From Myxococcota bacterium (GTDB taxonomy: Bacteria > Myxococcota_A > Polyangia > Fen-1088): a stretch of DNA of 54,443 bases. Location of the stretch: the NCBI GenBank assembly GCA_025934105.1, contig JAICYS010000008.1, positions 1 through 54,443 on the forward strand. Direction: 5' to 3'. Both the position numbers and the translations under genes were made by a program. Positions 8,601-16,644 of this stretch are shown in pieces. Positions within the stretch are counted from its first letter, which is position 1. The number at the start of each line of letters is the position of its first letter. The notes beneath the pieces are model-generated. The model had not been told where the DNA came from. It made no database searches and worked only from the letters and a program-made list of their open reading frames with translations.

Positions 8601-9686
8601 TCACGGACCAGAGCCGCCGGCGCTTCGGTTCGAAAAGCGCGCGTTGCCGAGGCCGGTGCCGATGGTCAGCACGCCCCAGTGGTCCACGTCCTGAACGTAG
8701 GCCAGGTCGCTGAGGCCGTGAACGACGGCGTCGTTGTGCAGGACCACCAGCGTGCCGTGTCCGTCGATCTTCGGGATCAGCTCGCGCAGCCGCTGCGGCA
8801 GGTTGAACCGGCTGCTCTCCCAGTTGCCGGGCAGGTTCTGCCCGCCCCGCTCGATGCGCCCGTCGGCGGCGATGATCCCGGGGCAGCCCACGCCGATGAA
8901 GGGCGCCAGCTTCACCTGGCTCTTCTCGGACCGCTTGATCAGCCGCTCCAGCATGTTGCCGATCTTTTCGACCGCCTCCTCGCGCGAGGGCTTGGCCTTC
9001 TCGTCGGCGTAGCGCCACAGCTCCAGCTCGTCGACCGTGCCGCGCGCGATGTCGCCCGACTTCTTGGCGTTCTTCCAGGGGCGCAGCTCGACCAGGCCGG
9101 CCCGCAAGTTCGACCCCCCGATGTCCACGGCCAGGATCGCGTCGTGCCCGTCCAGCATCCAGGCCGGCGCCAGGTGGATGGCGCCCAGCAGGCCGGCCTC
9201 GTCCGGGTGGTTGCGCACCGGCACGAGGTCGATCTTGTGCCCGGCCGCCTTCAACAGCACCGACGTCCGCCCGATGGCCAGCTCGCCCACGCGGCTGGAC
9301 CGCAGGCCGCCGCCCACCACGATCCGCTGGGTGTCGCGCCACGACTTCAGCTTCAAGAAGCGCGTCACCACCGTCGACAACTCGCCGGCGAAGTCTTCGA
9401 TGGCGCCCTGAATGATGCCGGCGGCCTCGGGCTCGCCCTCGACCAGCACCTTGTCCATCTTCTTCTTGGGCAGCTCGTCGCTGGGCGTGTCCCCCAGCGG
9501 GTCTTCGTCCGTCGCGTTCCGGATCCGGTCGCGCCATTCGTCCAGGATGGCGCGAAAGGCCCGGTTGCTGGCGCGGTCGCCGATGAATCCTTCGGCGTCG
9601 CGCAGCTCGGCGTTGTAGGCGTCCACCGTCACGACCTGCAGGTCGGCCGATCCGTGCGCGATGCTGATGGGGGCGGGGTCGCTCAC
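8601..9686 (-). CDS. ROK-family sugar kinase-like protein with circularly permuted motif order
   Basis: The 361-residue product contains ROK kinase elements in an unusual order. Residues roughly 70-160 resemble the normally C-terminal lobe: AAGIIQGAIEDFAGELSTVV, RIVVGGGLRSS (near 124) and DEAGLLGAIHLAP. Only then does the normally N-terminal phosphate loop appear, LAVDIGGSNLRAGLVEL (Asp188), followed by GVGCPGIIAADGRIE, GGQNLPGNW, NDAVVHG (catalytic-type Asp near 318) and IGTGLGNARF at the very end. Each motif occurs once, so this is a permutation rather than a duplication. The CxCG zinc motif of classical ROK enzymes is absent. The start is uncertain: GTG at 9686 (VSDPAPIS) is chosen without a good ribosome site. 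Glucose kinase activity is plausible but unproven. Confidence 0.72.
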   Translation of the reverse strand: MSDPAPISIAHGSADLQVVTVDAYNAELRDAEGFIGDRASNRAFRAILDEWRDRIRNATDEDPLGDTPSDELPKKKMDKVLVEGEPEAAGIIQGAIEDFAGELSTVVTRFLKLKSWRDTQRIVVGGGLRSSRVGELAIGRTSVLLKAAGHKIDLVPVRNHPDEAGLLGAIHLAPAWMLDGHDAILAVDIGGSNLRAGLVELRPWKNAKKSGDIARGTVDELELWRYADEKAKPSREEAVEKIGNMLERLIKRSEKSQVKLAPFIGVGCPGIIAADGRIERGGQNLPGNWESSRFNLPQRLRELIPKIDGHGTLVVLHNDAVVHGLSDLAYVQDVDHWGVLTIGTGLGNARFSNRSAGGSGP

Positions 9687-9836
9687 ACGTGCAATATGGG
9701 CACGACCACCGACGAAAGCTGTTTCCGGTGAGGCATTGCGCTCGCCGGCCGGCGAGCTGATCCGTCCCGGGCAGCCGGTGCGTCCGTTCGACCCACGGCG
9801 GCTCCCCATCGCAAACGCGCGGCATCGGGCGAGCGA

Positions 9837-10739
9837 TCACGAGAGCCGATCGAGCAGCGCCGGGATCTCGGGCAAGATCTCGCGCGCCAGATAGCCGTGG
9901 TGTCCGATCCGGCGGGCCAGCGCGTCGCCCGCCCGCGCGTGCAGGTAGACGGCCCACACGGCGGCGCGCAGCGGGTCGGCGCCGCGCGCGCACAGGCCGG
10001 CGACGATCCCCGACAGCGCGTCGCCCGACCCGGAGGTGCCGAGGCCGCTGTTCCCGGCCGTGTTGTGGAAGACCGCGCCGTCGGGCGCCGCGATGAACGT
10101 GACGGCCCCCTTGAGGACCACCACCGCGCCCAGCCGCGCGGCGGCCTGGCGCGCCATCTCCAGCGGCGCCGCCTGGACCCTCTCTTTCGAGACGTTCCAG
10201 AGCATCGCCATTTCGCCGGCGTGCGGGGTCAGCACCAGCCGCGGCCGCCCGCGCCCCCGAACGGGACGGCGATCGCGGAAGGCGGCCAGCGGCGCGGCGT
10301 CGACCACCAGCGGCGGCCCCTCGGGCCCGCGCAGGCAGTGGCGCACCAGCGCGACGCCGGCCCGCTCGTCCATCATCCCCGGGCCCACCAGCAGCGCGTC
10401 GCAGGCCGCCGCCTCGTTCTGGATGGCGGCGCAGGCCCGGGGCGCCAGCTCGCCGCTGCGGGTGTGGTTCAACCCGATGACGCGCGCCTCGGGGACCGCC
10501 ACCGCGACCCAGGGGGCCACGCGCCGGCCGGTCGCGATCTGCAGCTTGCCCGCGCCGGCCCGCAGCGCGGCCGTGGCCGACAGGATCACCGCGCCCGGGA
10601 TCTGGTCCGAGCCGCCGACCACCAGCACGCAGCCGCGCCCGTCTTTTCCCTGCCGGCCGTCGACGGGCGGCAAGCGCATCCGGCGCAGCAACGCCGGCGT
10701 GATCCGGGCCGACCCTTCAGCGCGCGGCGGCCGGCGCAT
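9837..10739 (-). CDS. nnrD: ADP/ATP-dependent NAD(P)H-hydrate dehydratase (NnrD/YjeF C-domain)
   Basis: Repairs hydrated NADH/NADPH (NADHX, NADPHX), dehydrating the S-epimer with a nucleotide. The 300-residue ribokinase-like protein begins ITPALLRR, then GRGCVLVVGGSDQIPGA, AGAGKLQIATGR, LLVGPGMMDE, VLTPHAGEMAML and the nucleotide/catalytic motif GNSGLGTSGSGDALSGIVAG with Asp as general base. It ends in YLAREILPEIPALL, typical of the family. The epimerase half (YjeF N-domain) is not fused and is not in the window. The start at 10739 overlaps the preceding phosphatase gene by 23 bases, suggesting one transcript. A later Met lies downstream of the conserved ITPALL, so the longer form is preferred. 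Confidence 0.9.
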   Translation of the reverse strand: MRRPPRAEGSARITPALLRRMRLPPVDGRQGKDGRGCVLVVGGSDQIPGAVILSATAALRAGAGKLQIATGRRVAPWVAVAVPEARVIGLNHTRSGELAPRACAAIQNEAAACDALLVGPGMMDERAGVALVRHCLRGPEGPPLVVDAAPLAAFRDRRPVRGRGRPRLVLTPHAGEMAMLWNVSKERVQAAPLEMARQAAARLGAVVVLKGAVTFIAAPDGAVFHNTAGNSGLGTSGSGDALSGIVAGLCARGADPLRAAVWAVYLHARAGDALARRIGHHGYLAREILPEIPALLDRLS

Positions 10740-11496
10740 CGCTCTCGCGGGTGACGGGCGCGCCGGCCTGTTCCAGCGGCGCGACGAAGTTGGCGAGGCG
10801 CAACTGCATCGCGCGCTGGTCGGGCTCGCGCGCGTAAGCCGTCACCGAGCAGTTGGGGACCTCGGCCTCGGCGTCGATCTGCAGCACGCGGGCTTCGGTC
10901 ATGCCTTCGACCAGGTAGCGGAAGCAGAGCACGATGACCTGGTGGGCGACGATCAGCACCCGCTCGTCGCGGCAGCGCAAGGACAGGAACTCGGCGAGCG
11001 AGCGGAGGCGCAGGATCACGTCGCACCAGCTCTCGCCCGAGGGGGGCCGGTAATAGAACTTGCCCAGGCGCGCCCGCAGCTCGGCCTGCTCGGGATAACG
11101 GGCCGTGATGCCCTGCCTGGTCAACCGATTCAGCATGCCCAGCTCCCGTTCGCGCAGGCGCTCGTCGCTGAGGCATCGGTCCGGTGGCAAGTCCAGCGGC
11201 GCGGCGGCGGCCATCAATCGGGCGGTGTCGATGGCCCGGAGGTATGGCGAGCACATAACCAGCGTCGGCCGTTCTTCGCGCGGCTGTCGGGCGAACCAGG
11301 ACCCCAGCGCGCGGGCCTGCTGCTCGCCCAACTCCGACAGCGGCACGTCGACGTCCCGATGGGCGATCTCGATCGACCCGTGGCCGGCCGCGGTGGCGCG
11401 CATCGCGGCCAGGTTGCCGGCGCTCTGGCCATGCCGGACCAGCCACAGCCGAAGTGGCAGGTCCGGCAGGCTCGGACCGGGAGCGGCGGCCTTCAC
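10717..11496 (-). CDS. Histidine phosphatase family protein (phosphoglycerate mutase-like)
   Basis: A 259-residue protein with the phosphohistidine motif LWLVRHGQSAGN near the N-terminus, PLSELGEQQARALGSWF, SPYLRAIDTARL (acidic and Arg pocket residues) and the second catalytic His in VLIVAHQVIVLCFR. This is the catalytic core of the broad-specificity phosphatase/mutase superfamily; the substrate is not deducible. The start is a GTG at 11496, needed to include the first strand, without a clear ribosome-binding site. It lies 26 bases after the DUF2383 gene and overlaps the NAD(P)HX dehydratase gene, forming a likely three-gene unit. Confidence 0.85.
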   Translation of the reverse strand: MKAAAPGPSLPDLPLRLWLVRHGQSAGNLAAMRATAAGHGSIEIAHRDVDVPLSELGEQQARALGSWFARQPREERPTLVMCSPYLRAIDTARLMAAAAPLDLPPDRCLSDERLRERELGMLNRLTRQGITARYPEQAELRARLGKFYYRPPSGESWCDVILRLRSLAEFLSLRCRDERVLIVAHQVIVLCFRYLVEGMTEARVLQIDAEAEVPNCSVTAYAREPDQRAMQLRLANFVAPLEQAGAPVTRESDAPAAAR

Positions 11497-11507
11497 GGCC
11501 GTGAAGG
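11490..11507. promoter_or_regulatory. 18-bp perfect palindrome at a translation start
   Basis: CCTTCACGGCCGTGAAGG reads the same on both strands. It covers the GTG start codon of the histidine phosphatase gene and lies just behind the DUF2383 stop. It could be an operator or an RNA hairpin that controls translation; chance in GC-rich DNA cannot be excluded. Confidence 0.35.
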
Positions 11508-11522
11508 TAAGTCCGCAGCCGC

Positions 11523-11954
11523 TCAATGAAGCGAGTGCTTGAGCGTGCTCAGCGAGCGGTGGGTGGCTTCCTGGGCCGGCAGCACGTCCTGTTCGACGAG
11601 CGCGCGCGACGCGGGATCGAGCTTGTCGATGTCGCCCTTGTAAAGGCGCAGCCCGCGATCCTCGCCCTCTTCCAGCGCCGCGATGGCGGCCTTTTCGCCG
11701 AAGGACTTGGCGCCTCCTTCGACGAGGCGCGCGAAGGCACCCCAGGCGCCGGAGGTCTCGTCGGGCTGGCCGCCCAACCGGACCACCTGCTGGCGCAGCT
11801 TCTGGACGCGCAGCTCGTGCGACCGGCAGGCATCCTCGAGCTGCGTGCGCGCGTCGCTGCCGGTCAGCTTCTCGAGCGCCTGCCGGTAGGTCTCGACGGC
11901 CGAGATTTCGCCGCGCAGGAGCTCGTTCAACGTATCGACTGGATTGGTCTGCAT
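11523..11954 (-). CDS. DUF2383 ferritin-like four-helix protein
   Basis: The 143-residue product is all-helical and matches the PA2169/DUF2383 ferritin-like type: VDTLNELLRGEISAVETYRQ with an ExxxxY-type helix, ACRSHELRVQKLRQQVVRLG, then GGAKSFGEKAAIAALEEGED and a final helix with LPAQEATHRSL. The E...E..H pairs could form a di-iron site but metal binding is inferred. The ATG at 11954 is preceded by a strong GGAGG five bases upstream, which fixes the start. It is the first gene of a minus-strand group with the histidine phosphatase and NAD(P)HX dehydratase. Related proteins are often linked to stress, but no such role can be read here. Confidence 0.82.
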   Translation of the reverse strand: MQTNPVDTLNELLRGEISAVETYRQALEKLTGSDARTQLEDACRSHELRVQKLRQQVVRLGGQPDETSGAWGAFARLVEGGAKSFGEKAAIAALEEGEDRGLRLYKGDIDKLDPASRALVEQDVLPAQEATHRSLSTLKHSLH

Positions 11955-12073
11955 GGGATCCTCCTTCACCTTGGCTCTCGTCCTCGAAGTTAGGCATGGG
12001 ACCGGATGGGGCAACGCATGGACGGCCGCCGCTTGGGCCTTGTGGCGCCCCGAGCGCCTCTTAACGTGAGGAT

Positions 12074-13327
12074 GTGGCGCATGCGTTGAAGATCGTGCCG
12101 GTTTCGGACACCGCGGCCGATCCCGTCTCGTCGGCGCGCGCGGCCGGGCTGCGCCACGTCGAGGACACCCGGCCCGGCATCCGGCGCCGGCCGACCGGCA
12201 AGAAGGCGCGGCAGGGCAAGCGGTTCGTTCCGCAGTTCGTCTACGAGCAGCCCGACGGCCGCCGCGTCGACGACGCCGCCACCGAAGAGCGCATCCGCAA
12301 GCTGGCCATCCCGCCCGCCTGGACCGACGTCTGGATCTGCCCCGATCCCGGCGGTCACCTGCAGGCCACCGGCCGGGACGCGCGGGGCCGCAAGCAATAC
12401 CGGTATCACCCGCGCTGGCGCGACGAGCGCGACAGCACCAAGTACTCGCGGATGATCGCCTTCGGCCAGGCGCTGCCTCACCTGCGCCGGCGCATCGCCG
12501 GCGACCTGCGGCTGCCGGGGCTGCCGCGGCGCAAGGTGCTGGCCACGGTGGTCCGCCTGCTGGAAACGACCTTCATGCGGGTCGGCAACGAGGAGTACGC
12601 GCGCAGCAACAAGTCGTTCGGGCTGACCACGCTCAAGGACCGCCACGTGGACTTCGGACCCGCCGAGGTGCGGTTCCATTTTCGCGGCAAGAGCGGCGTC
12701 ATGCACGACGTGGCCGTGCACGACCGCGCCGTGGCGCGCATCGTGCGGCGCTGCCGCGATCTGCCCGGCCAAGAGCTGTTTCAATACCTGGGCGAGGACG
12801 GCCAGCCCGCCACCATCGACTCCGCCGACGTCAACGATTACATCCGCGAGGCGACCGGGCACGACTTCACCGCCAAGGACTTTCGGACCTGGGCGGGGAC
12901 GGTGCTGGCGGCGCTGGCGCTGCAGGAGGTGGACGCCGCGGCCGAGAGGCTGCCGCGGCGGAGCAGCCGCCCGGGGCCGCGCAAGCCAAGCCCGCGCGAC
13001 GTGTCGCGCGCCATCGAGCGGGTGGCCGAGCGGCTGGGGAACACGCCGGCCGTCTGCCGAAAATGCTACGTCCACCCGGAGGTCATCGCCGCCTACATGG
13101 ACGGGACGCTGGCGGCCGCGGTGAAGCGGCCGGTGGAATCGCACCTGGCGGCGCGGCGGCCGGGCGCGCTGCGCCCCGAGGAGGCGGACGTGCTGGCGTT
13201 GTTGCAGCGGCGCCTGGCCGAGGAGAAGCGCGGCGGCCGCCTGGAAAAGCAGCTGCGGCGATCGCTGCGGGCCGTGGGGCGGACGGGTCGGCGCGCAGGG
13301 GGGCACCGGTGGCGCTCGACGGCGTGA
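12074..13327 (+). CDS. DNA topoisomerase IB (poxvirus-like)
   Basis: Relaxes supercoils through a transient 3'-phosphotyrosyl nick. The 417-residue protein starts at a GTG (MAHALK) after a short GAGG; it has the N-terminal domain RRRPTGKKARQGKRF, ..IRKLAIPPAWTDVWICP, GRKQYRYHPRWR, and the catalytic domain with RVGNEEYARSNKSFGLTTLK (catalytic Arg and Lys), FRGKSGVMHDV, DFTAKDFRTWAGT (catalytic Arg) and the nucleophile Tyr332 in CRKCYVHPEVI. All expected residues are present. The C-terminal tail is basic (RRSLRAVGRTGRRAGG). It is convergent with nothing but is overlapped by the HAD remnant at its 3' end. Confidence 0.94.
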   Translation: MAHALKIVPVSDTAADPVSSARAAGLRHVEDTRPGIRRRPTGKKARQGKRFVPQFVYEQPDGRRVDDAATEERIRKLAIPPAWTDVWICPDPGGHLQATGRDARGRKQYRYHPRWRDERDSTKYSRMIAFGQALPHLRRRIAGDLRLPGLPRRKVLATVVRLLETTFMRVGNEEYARSNKSFGLTTLKDRHVDFGPAEVRFHFRGKSGVMHDVAVHDRAVARIVRRCRDLPGQELFQYLGEDGQPATIDSADVNDYIREATGHDFTAKDFRTWAGTVLAALALQEVDAAAERLPRRSSRPGPRKPSPRDVSRAIERVAERLGNTPAVCRKCYVHPEVIAAYMDGTLAAAVKRPVESHLAARRPGALRPEEADVLALLQRRLAEEKRGGRLEKQLRRSLRAVGRTGRRAGGHRWRSTA

Positions 13328-13690
13328 TCTTCGACTTCGACGGCGTGCTGGTCGACTCCAACCCGGCGCACGTGACGGCCTGGCAGCGCGCCTTCCAGCA
13401 GTGCGCTACAACGTCGAGCCCGATCGGATCTTCGTCGAGATCCGACCCTGCACCCCGCCCTCCAGGCGCTGCGGGTGGCGGGGCACCAGTTGGGGGGGCG
13501 CCGGCGCGCCGGCGCCATCCTGGCCGCGACGCACGAGCCCTGCCCGATGTGCCTGGCCGCCGCCGCCGAGGAGGCGGTCGATCTGGTCCTGTTCGCCGAG
13601 CCCCCGCCACCCGACCACGGCGCGGGTCGCCTCCGCCCGCCCAGCGGCACGCCGCTGACGGCGTTGCGCCAGCCGTGCGCCTGCCCCCGG
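13309..13690 (+). pseudogene. Mosaic remnant: HAD phosphatase start joined to nucleoside deaminase fragment
   Basis: A GTG at 13309 overlapping the topoisomerase end opens a HAD-type start, LDGVIFDFDGVLVDSN with DxD nucleophile motif and HVTAWQRAFQQ. The HAD match then continues in another frame as RYNVEPDRIFVEI (from 13401), and directly behind it a third frame (from about 13443) reads HPALQALRVAGHQLGG and ATHEPCPMCLAAAAEEAVDL, the PCxxC zinc motif of the cytidine/guanine deaminase superfamily. The usual HAE catalytic triplet reads HPA, so the Glu is gone. All three frames are used in under 300 bases, so no intact protein results. The remaining sequence to 13775 is not recognisable. Confidence 0.6.
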
Positions 13691-13775
13691 GCCGCCGCGT
13701 CCAGGGACGATCGCCGCGCCCGACGGCCGCCGTTTGCTCGGCCGTTTGCCCCGCCGTTTTCGCCCCGCCGGGCGA

Positions 13776-14138
13776 CTACCGATGGCGGCCGTCGAACTTG
13801 TGCACGTTCAGCTTGTCGACGTCCACCTCGTCCAGGCAGCGGACGTTGATCGCCACCTGCGCGCCTCCGTCGCGCCCGGTGCCGCGGGCGAACGATTTGA
13901 TCCCGCAGACGCTGCAGAACAGGTGGTGGATGACGTGCTTGTTGAACTGGTAGTCGGTCAGGGCCTCGCCGCCCGAGCGCAGGGTGAAGGCGGCCTCCGG
14001 GACGAACGTCAGCAACGTCCCCGCGCGCCCGCACATCGAGCAGTTGCAGGAGATGACCGGCTGGGTCAGATCCAGCCGGACGTCGTACCGCACCCGGCCG
14101 CACTGGCACCCTCCGGAATAGGTCTTGGCTTCGCTCAT
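13776..14138 (-). CDS. GFA family protein (glutathione-dependent formaldehyde-activating enzyme-like)
   Basis: A 120-residue zinc-binding protein of the GFA/CENP-V family. The Cys pattern is complete: GGCQCGRVRYDV, SCNCSMCGRAGTLLTF and HHLFCSVCGIKSF, giving CxC, CxxC and CxxC zinc ligands. The end DVDKLNVHKFDGRHR is also typical. Most relatives have unproven substrates, so formaldehyde activation is only a family label. The start at 14138 (MSEAKTYSGG) gives the conventional length; a longer frame upstream would run into the neighbouring gene. It precedes the mosaic remnant on the opposite strand and appears to be a single-gene unit. Confidence 0.88.
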   Translation of the reverse strand: MSEAKTYSGGCQCGRVRYDVRLDLTQPVISCNCSMCGRAGTLLTFVPEAAFTLRSGGEALTDYQFNKHVIHHLFCSVCGIKSFARGTGRDGGAQVAINVRCLDEVDVDKLNVHKFDGRHR

Positions 14139-14190
14139 TGGGCTGATGCTAAGGCCGCCGCCCGGGGTTTGGCAGAGGTTGCAACAATCT

Positions 14191-16521
14191 TCACATCGCC
14201 TGATGGGCGGCGTCGGTGTGCAGGCGCAAGCCGACGGTGGTGTCGGTCGACGCGCCCCAGCCCAGGTCCTGCCGCTGGACCGCGAAGACGTCGACGCCGA
14301 TGGTGAGGAACAGCGCCGGGACCAGCGGCACCGACAGCTTGGCGGTCCCACGCAGCTGGTGCTGCCGCGTGTCGCCCGGGTCGACGAAGTCGTAGTTCAC
14401 CAGCCCCTCCAGGCGGACGGCCAGCGCGCCCCAGGTGGCGATGGCCGTCGGGTCCAGCGTCGCGCCCGCCTCGATGACCGCCTGCCAGCGCCCCGCGCCC
14501 CCGGGAGCCAAAAGCTCGCTCTGCGCGCCGGCCCCGCCGCGCACCTTCAGCCGCGGCGTCAGCGTGAACTGCGCGCCGGCCGTCGGGGTGAGCTGCAAAT
14601 GGTGGTAGTTCCGCAGCTGCGTCGGCGTGACCTCCGGGCGGCTGAATTCCGACTCCAGCCAAAGCCGCACGTAGGGGTCGGGGATGGCCGGCTTCGGAAA
14701 GCGCCGCCAGTCCCGCAGGCCGCGGTAGCTGTAGGCCGCGATGGCCGTGATGAGGTCGGTCGATTCGGCGGAGACCGCCGGCATGCCGGCCGGCTGCGTC
14801 CGGGTCCAGCCGTATTGCGCGTCGAAGCGCGCGTCGATCTCGTGTCGCGGGTGGCGGAGCTGCGCCACCAGCGTGGCCTCGCCCTTGACCGACGTCTGCT
14901 GGGCGCGTGCCAGCTGCGCGTCGGTGTAGGCCGGGCCGTTCGAGATGGAGGTGTCGGCGAAGTCCATCTCGCCGTCGGTCAGCACCACCACCAGCGGCCG
15001 GTCGACGGGCGGCGGCCCGAAATCGGTGGCGGCGTCGACGCCGGGATCGCCGTCGCGGGCCGCGGTCTGGCCGCGCAGGAAGTCGGCCACGCTGGCGCGC
15101 AGGTCCGGCGCGCCCGGCAGGGGCGCGAACGGCAGCGCGTGGGGCGGGAAGATGCCGTCACCGCCGCCCGCCACGAACGCGATGGTCGCCACCCGGTAGG
15201 CGCGGGCCTTGTCCAGCGGGCGGCCGTTCACCTGCAACCCGCCCGGCGCCTTGGCGACCCCGGCGGCGGCCAGCTTGGGATTGTCCAGCGCGGCTCCAAT
15301 CAAGGAGGCGACCACCGGGCCCGGCACGCGCGCGGCGCCGATCACCGCGCCGTACGGCAGGGCGCGCTGCAGATCGCCGTCGGTCAACGTCCCCTCCAGC
15401 GGGAACGGCGCGCGCTTGACGAAGGCCCGATTGACCAGCGCGATCTCGGCGCCCGCGCGGCGGCGCATCACGTTCAGCACGTAGGTCACGAAGGCATCGC
15501 GGGTCAAGGTCCCGTGGATCGGACCGGGGGCGGCCGGACGCGACGCGCCCGCGCAGTAGCTGCTTTCGGTGGCGCGCAGCCGCGCTTCCACGTCGGCGTC
15601 CGGCGCGGCCGACGGCAGCACGGGCTCGACCTGGATCTGGCCGCCCGTCAGGCGCACCCGCGACAGGCCGGTGGTCCCCGGCGGCGAGCCGACGACCGGC
15701 GGAGCCCCGGCCCGCCGTAGTTCCAGAAGCGCGCGGGACGTGTCCTCCTCGGTGAGGCCGGCGCCCAGCATCAGGTCCGGCGCGGATTGGCCGGCCAGGT
15801 GGCGGGCCAGGCGGTCGGCTTCGTCCAGCGCGCGCGCGTCCCGCGGGCCGTCGATCATCGCGACGACCGTGGTCGCGCCTTGCCGCCGCAGGCGCGTGAC
15901 CCCTTCCTTGATCGCCGCGACCGGATCGCCGAGTCCCAGGCCGGCCAGGCGCTCGGCCGGGATCCCCGCCAGCACCGACGGCGAGATGGTGGCCAGGACC
16001 CCGATCGCGCGGCCGCCCCGGCGGACGATCAGGTCGCGGCGGACGGCGCCGCACGCCGGCCGGCGGGCGTCGCACGTCAGGTTGCTGGCCAGCACCGGCA
16101 ACCCGGCGGCCGCCAGGCGCGGCAGCAGCGCGTCCAGCGTCGCGGCGGGGAGCGACAGCTCGTTGTGGCCCAGCGCGATCGCGTCGTAGTGCCCGCGCGC
16201 CAGGATGGCGGCCAGCTCGCCGGCGTGCTGGGCCTGGGCGCCCAGCAGGGCGGCGGCGAAGGGATCGGGGCCCGCCCAGTTCCCGCCCAGCAGCGCCAGC
16301 GACGCCGGGGCCTCGACCCGGGCGGCCGCCAGGGCGGCCACGATCGCGGCGGCGTCCGGCGGGGCGGCCCCCGGCTTGCCGCAGGTCGGCTGCGCGAATC
16401 GCCCGTCGACGTCGGCGTGAAACAGGATCTCGATCGGCGCCGGATCGGCGGCGCGGGCGGGCGCGGCGGCCAGCGTCGCCGCCGCCAGGATCACCCATCG
16501 CTGCTTCGCCAGGCGCAACAC
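14191..16521 (-). CDS. Secreted 5'-nucleotidase-like protein lacking metal ligands, with C-terminal barrel-like domain
   Basis: The 776-residue product starts at GTG 16521 with signal peptide QRWVILAAATLAAAPARA. Residues about 25-260 follow the metallophosphatase half of 5'-nucleotidases: EILFHADVDGR stands where the DxHG motif belongs, LGGNW for the GD strand, LGHNELSLPA for GNHE(F)D, AMIDGPRD for the SHxG strand and LMLGAGLTEE for GGHTH. The C-terminal substrate half keeps LQRALPYGAVIG and FVAGGGDGIFPP. Beyond residue 480 there is an Asp-rich strand and then about 250 residues of alternating strands (QFTLTPRLKVRGGAG, ALFLTIGVDVFAVQ), suggesting a periplasmic or outer-membrane barrel. Loss of nearly all metal His suggests a non-catalytic protein. 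The function is unknown. Confidence 0.65.
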   Translation of the reverse strand: MLRLAKQRWVILAAATLAAAPARAADPAPIEILFHADVDGRFAQPTCGKPGAAPPDAAAIVAALAAARVEAPASLALLGGNWAGPDPFAAALLGAQAQHAGELAAILARGHYDAIALGHNELSLPAATLDALLPRLAAAGLPVLASNLTCDARRPACGAVRRDLIVRRGGRAIGVLATISPSVLAGIPAERLAGLGLGDPVAAIKEGVTRLRRQGATTVVAMIDGPRDARALDEADRLARHLAGQSAPDLMLGAGLTEEDTSRALLELRRAGAPPVVGSPPGTTGLSRVRLTGGQIQVEPVLPSAAPDADVEARLRATESSYCAGASRPAAPGPIHGTLTRDAFVTYVLNVMRRRAGAEIALVNRAFVKRAPFPLEGTLTDGDLQRALPYGAVIGAARVPGPVVASLIGAALDNPKLAAAGVAKAPGGLQVNGRPLDKARAYRVATIAFVAGGGDGIFPPHALPFAPLPGAPDLRASVADFLRGQTAARDGDPGVDAATDFGPPPVDRPLVVVLTDGEMDFADTSISNGPAYTDAQLARAQQTSVKGEATLVAQLRHPRHEIDARFDAQYGWTRTQPAGMPAVSAESTDLITAIAAYSYRGLRDWRRFPKPAIPDPYVRLWLESEFSRPEVTPTQLRNYHHLQLTPTAGAQFTLTPRLKVRGGAGAQSELLAPGGAGRWQAVIEAGATLDPTAIATWGALAVRLEGLVNYDFVDPGDTRQHQLRGTAKLSVPLVPALFLTIGVDVFAVQRQDLGWGASTDTTVGLRLHTDAAHQAM

Positions 16522-16644
16522 GCGGTGCCGAGATGGTGCGCATCGGCCGGCCGTGCGTCCATACGCCGCGACGGAAGCCGGATATCCGTGAATGGGACGC
16601 GCGTGATCTGGGTTACCTTGACCCGATATTTTCGGCGCGCTTTG

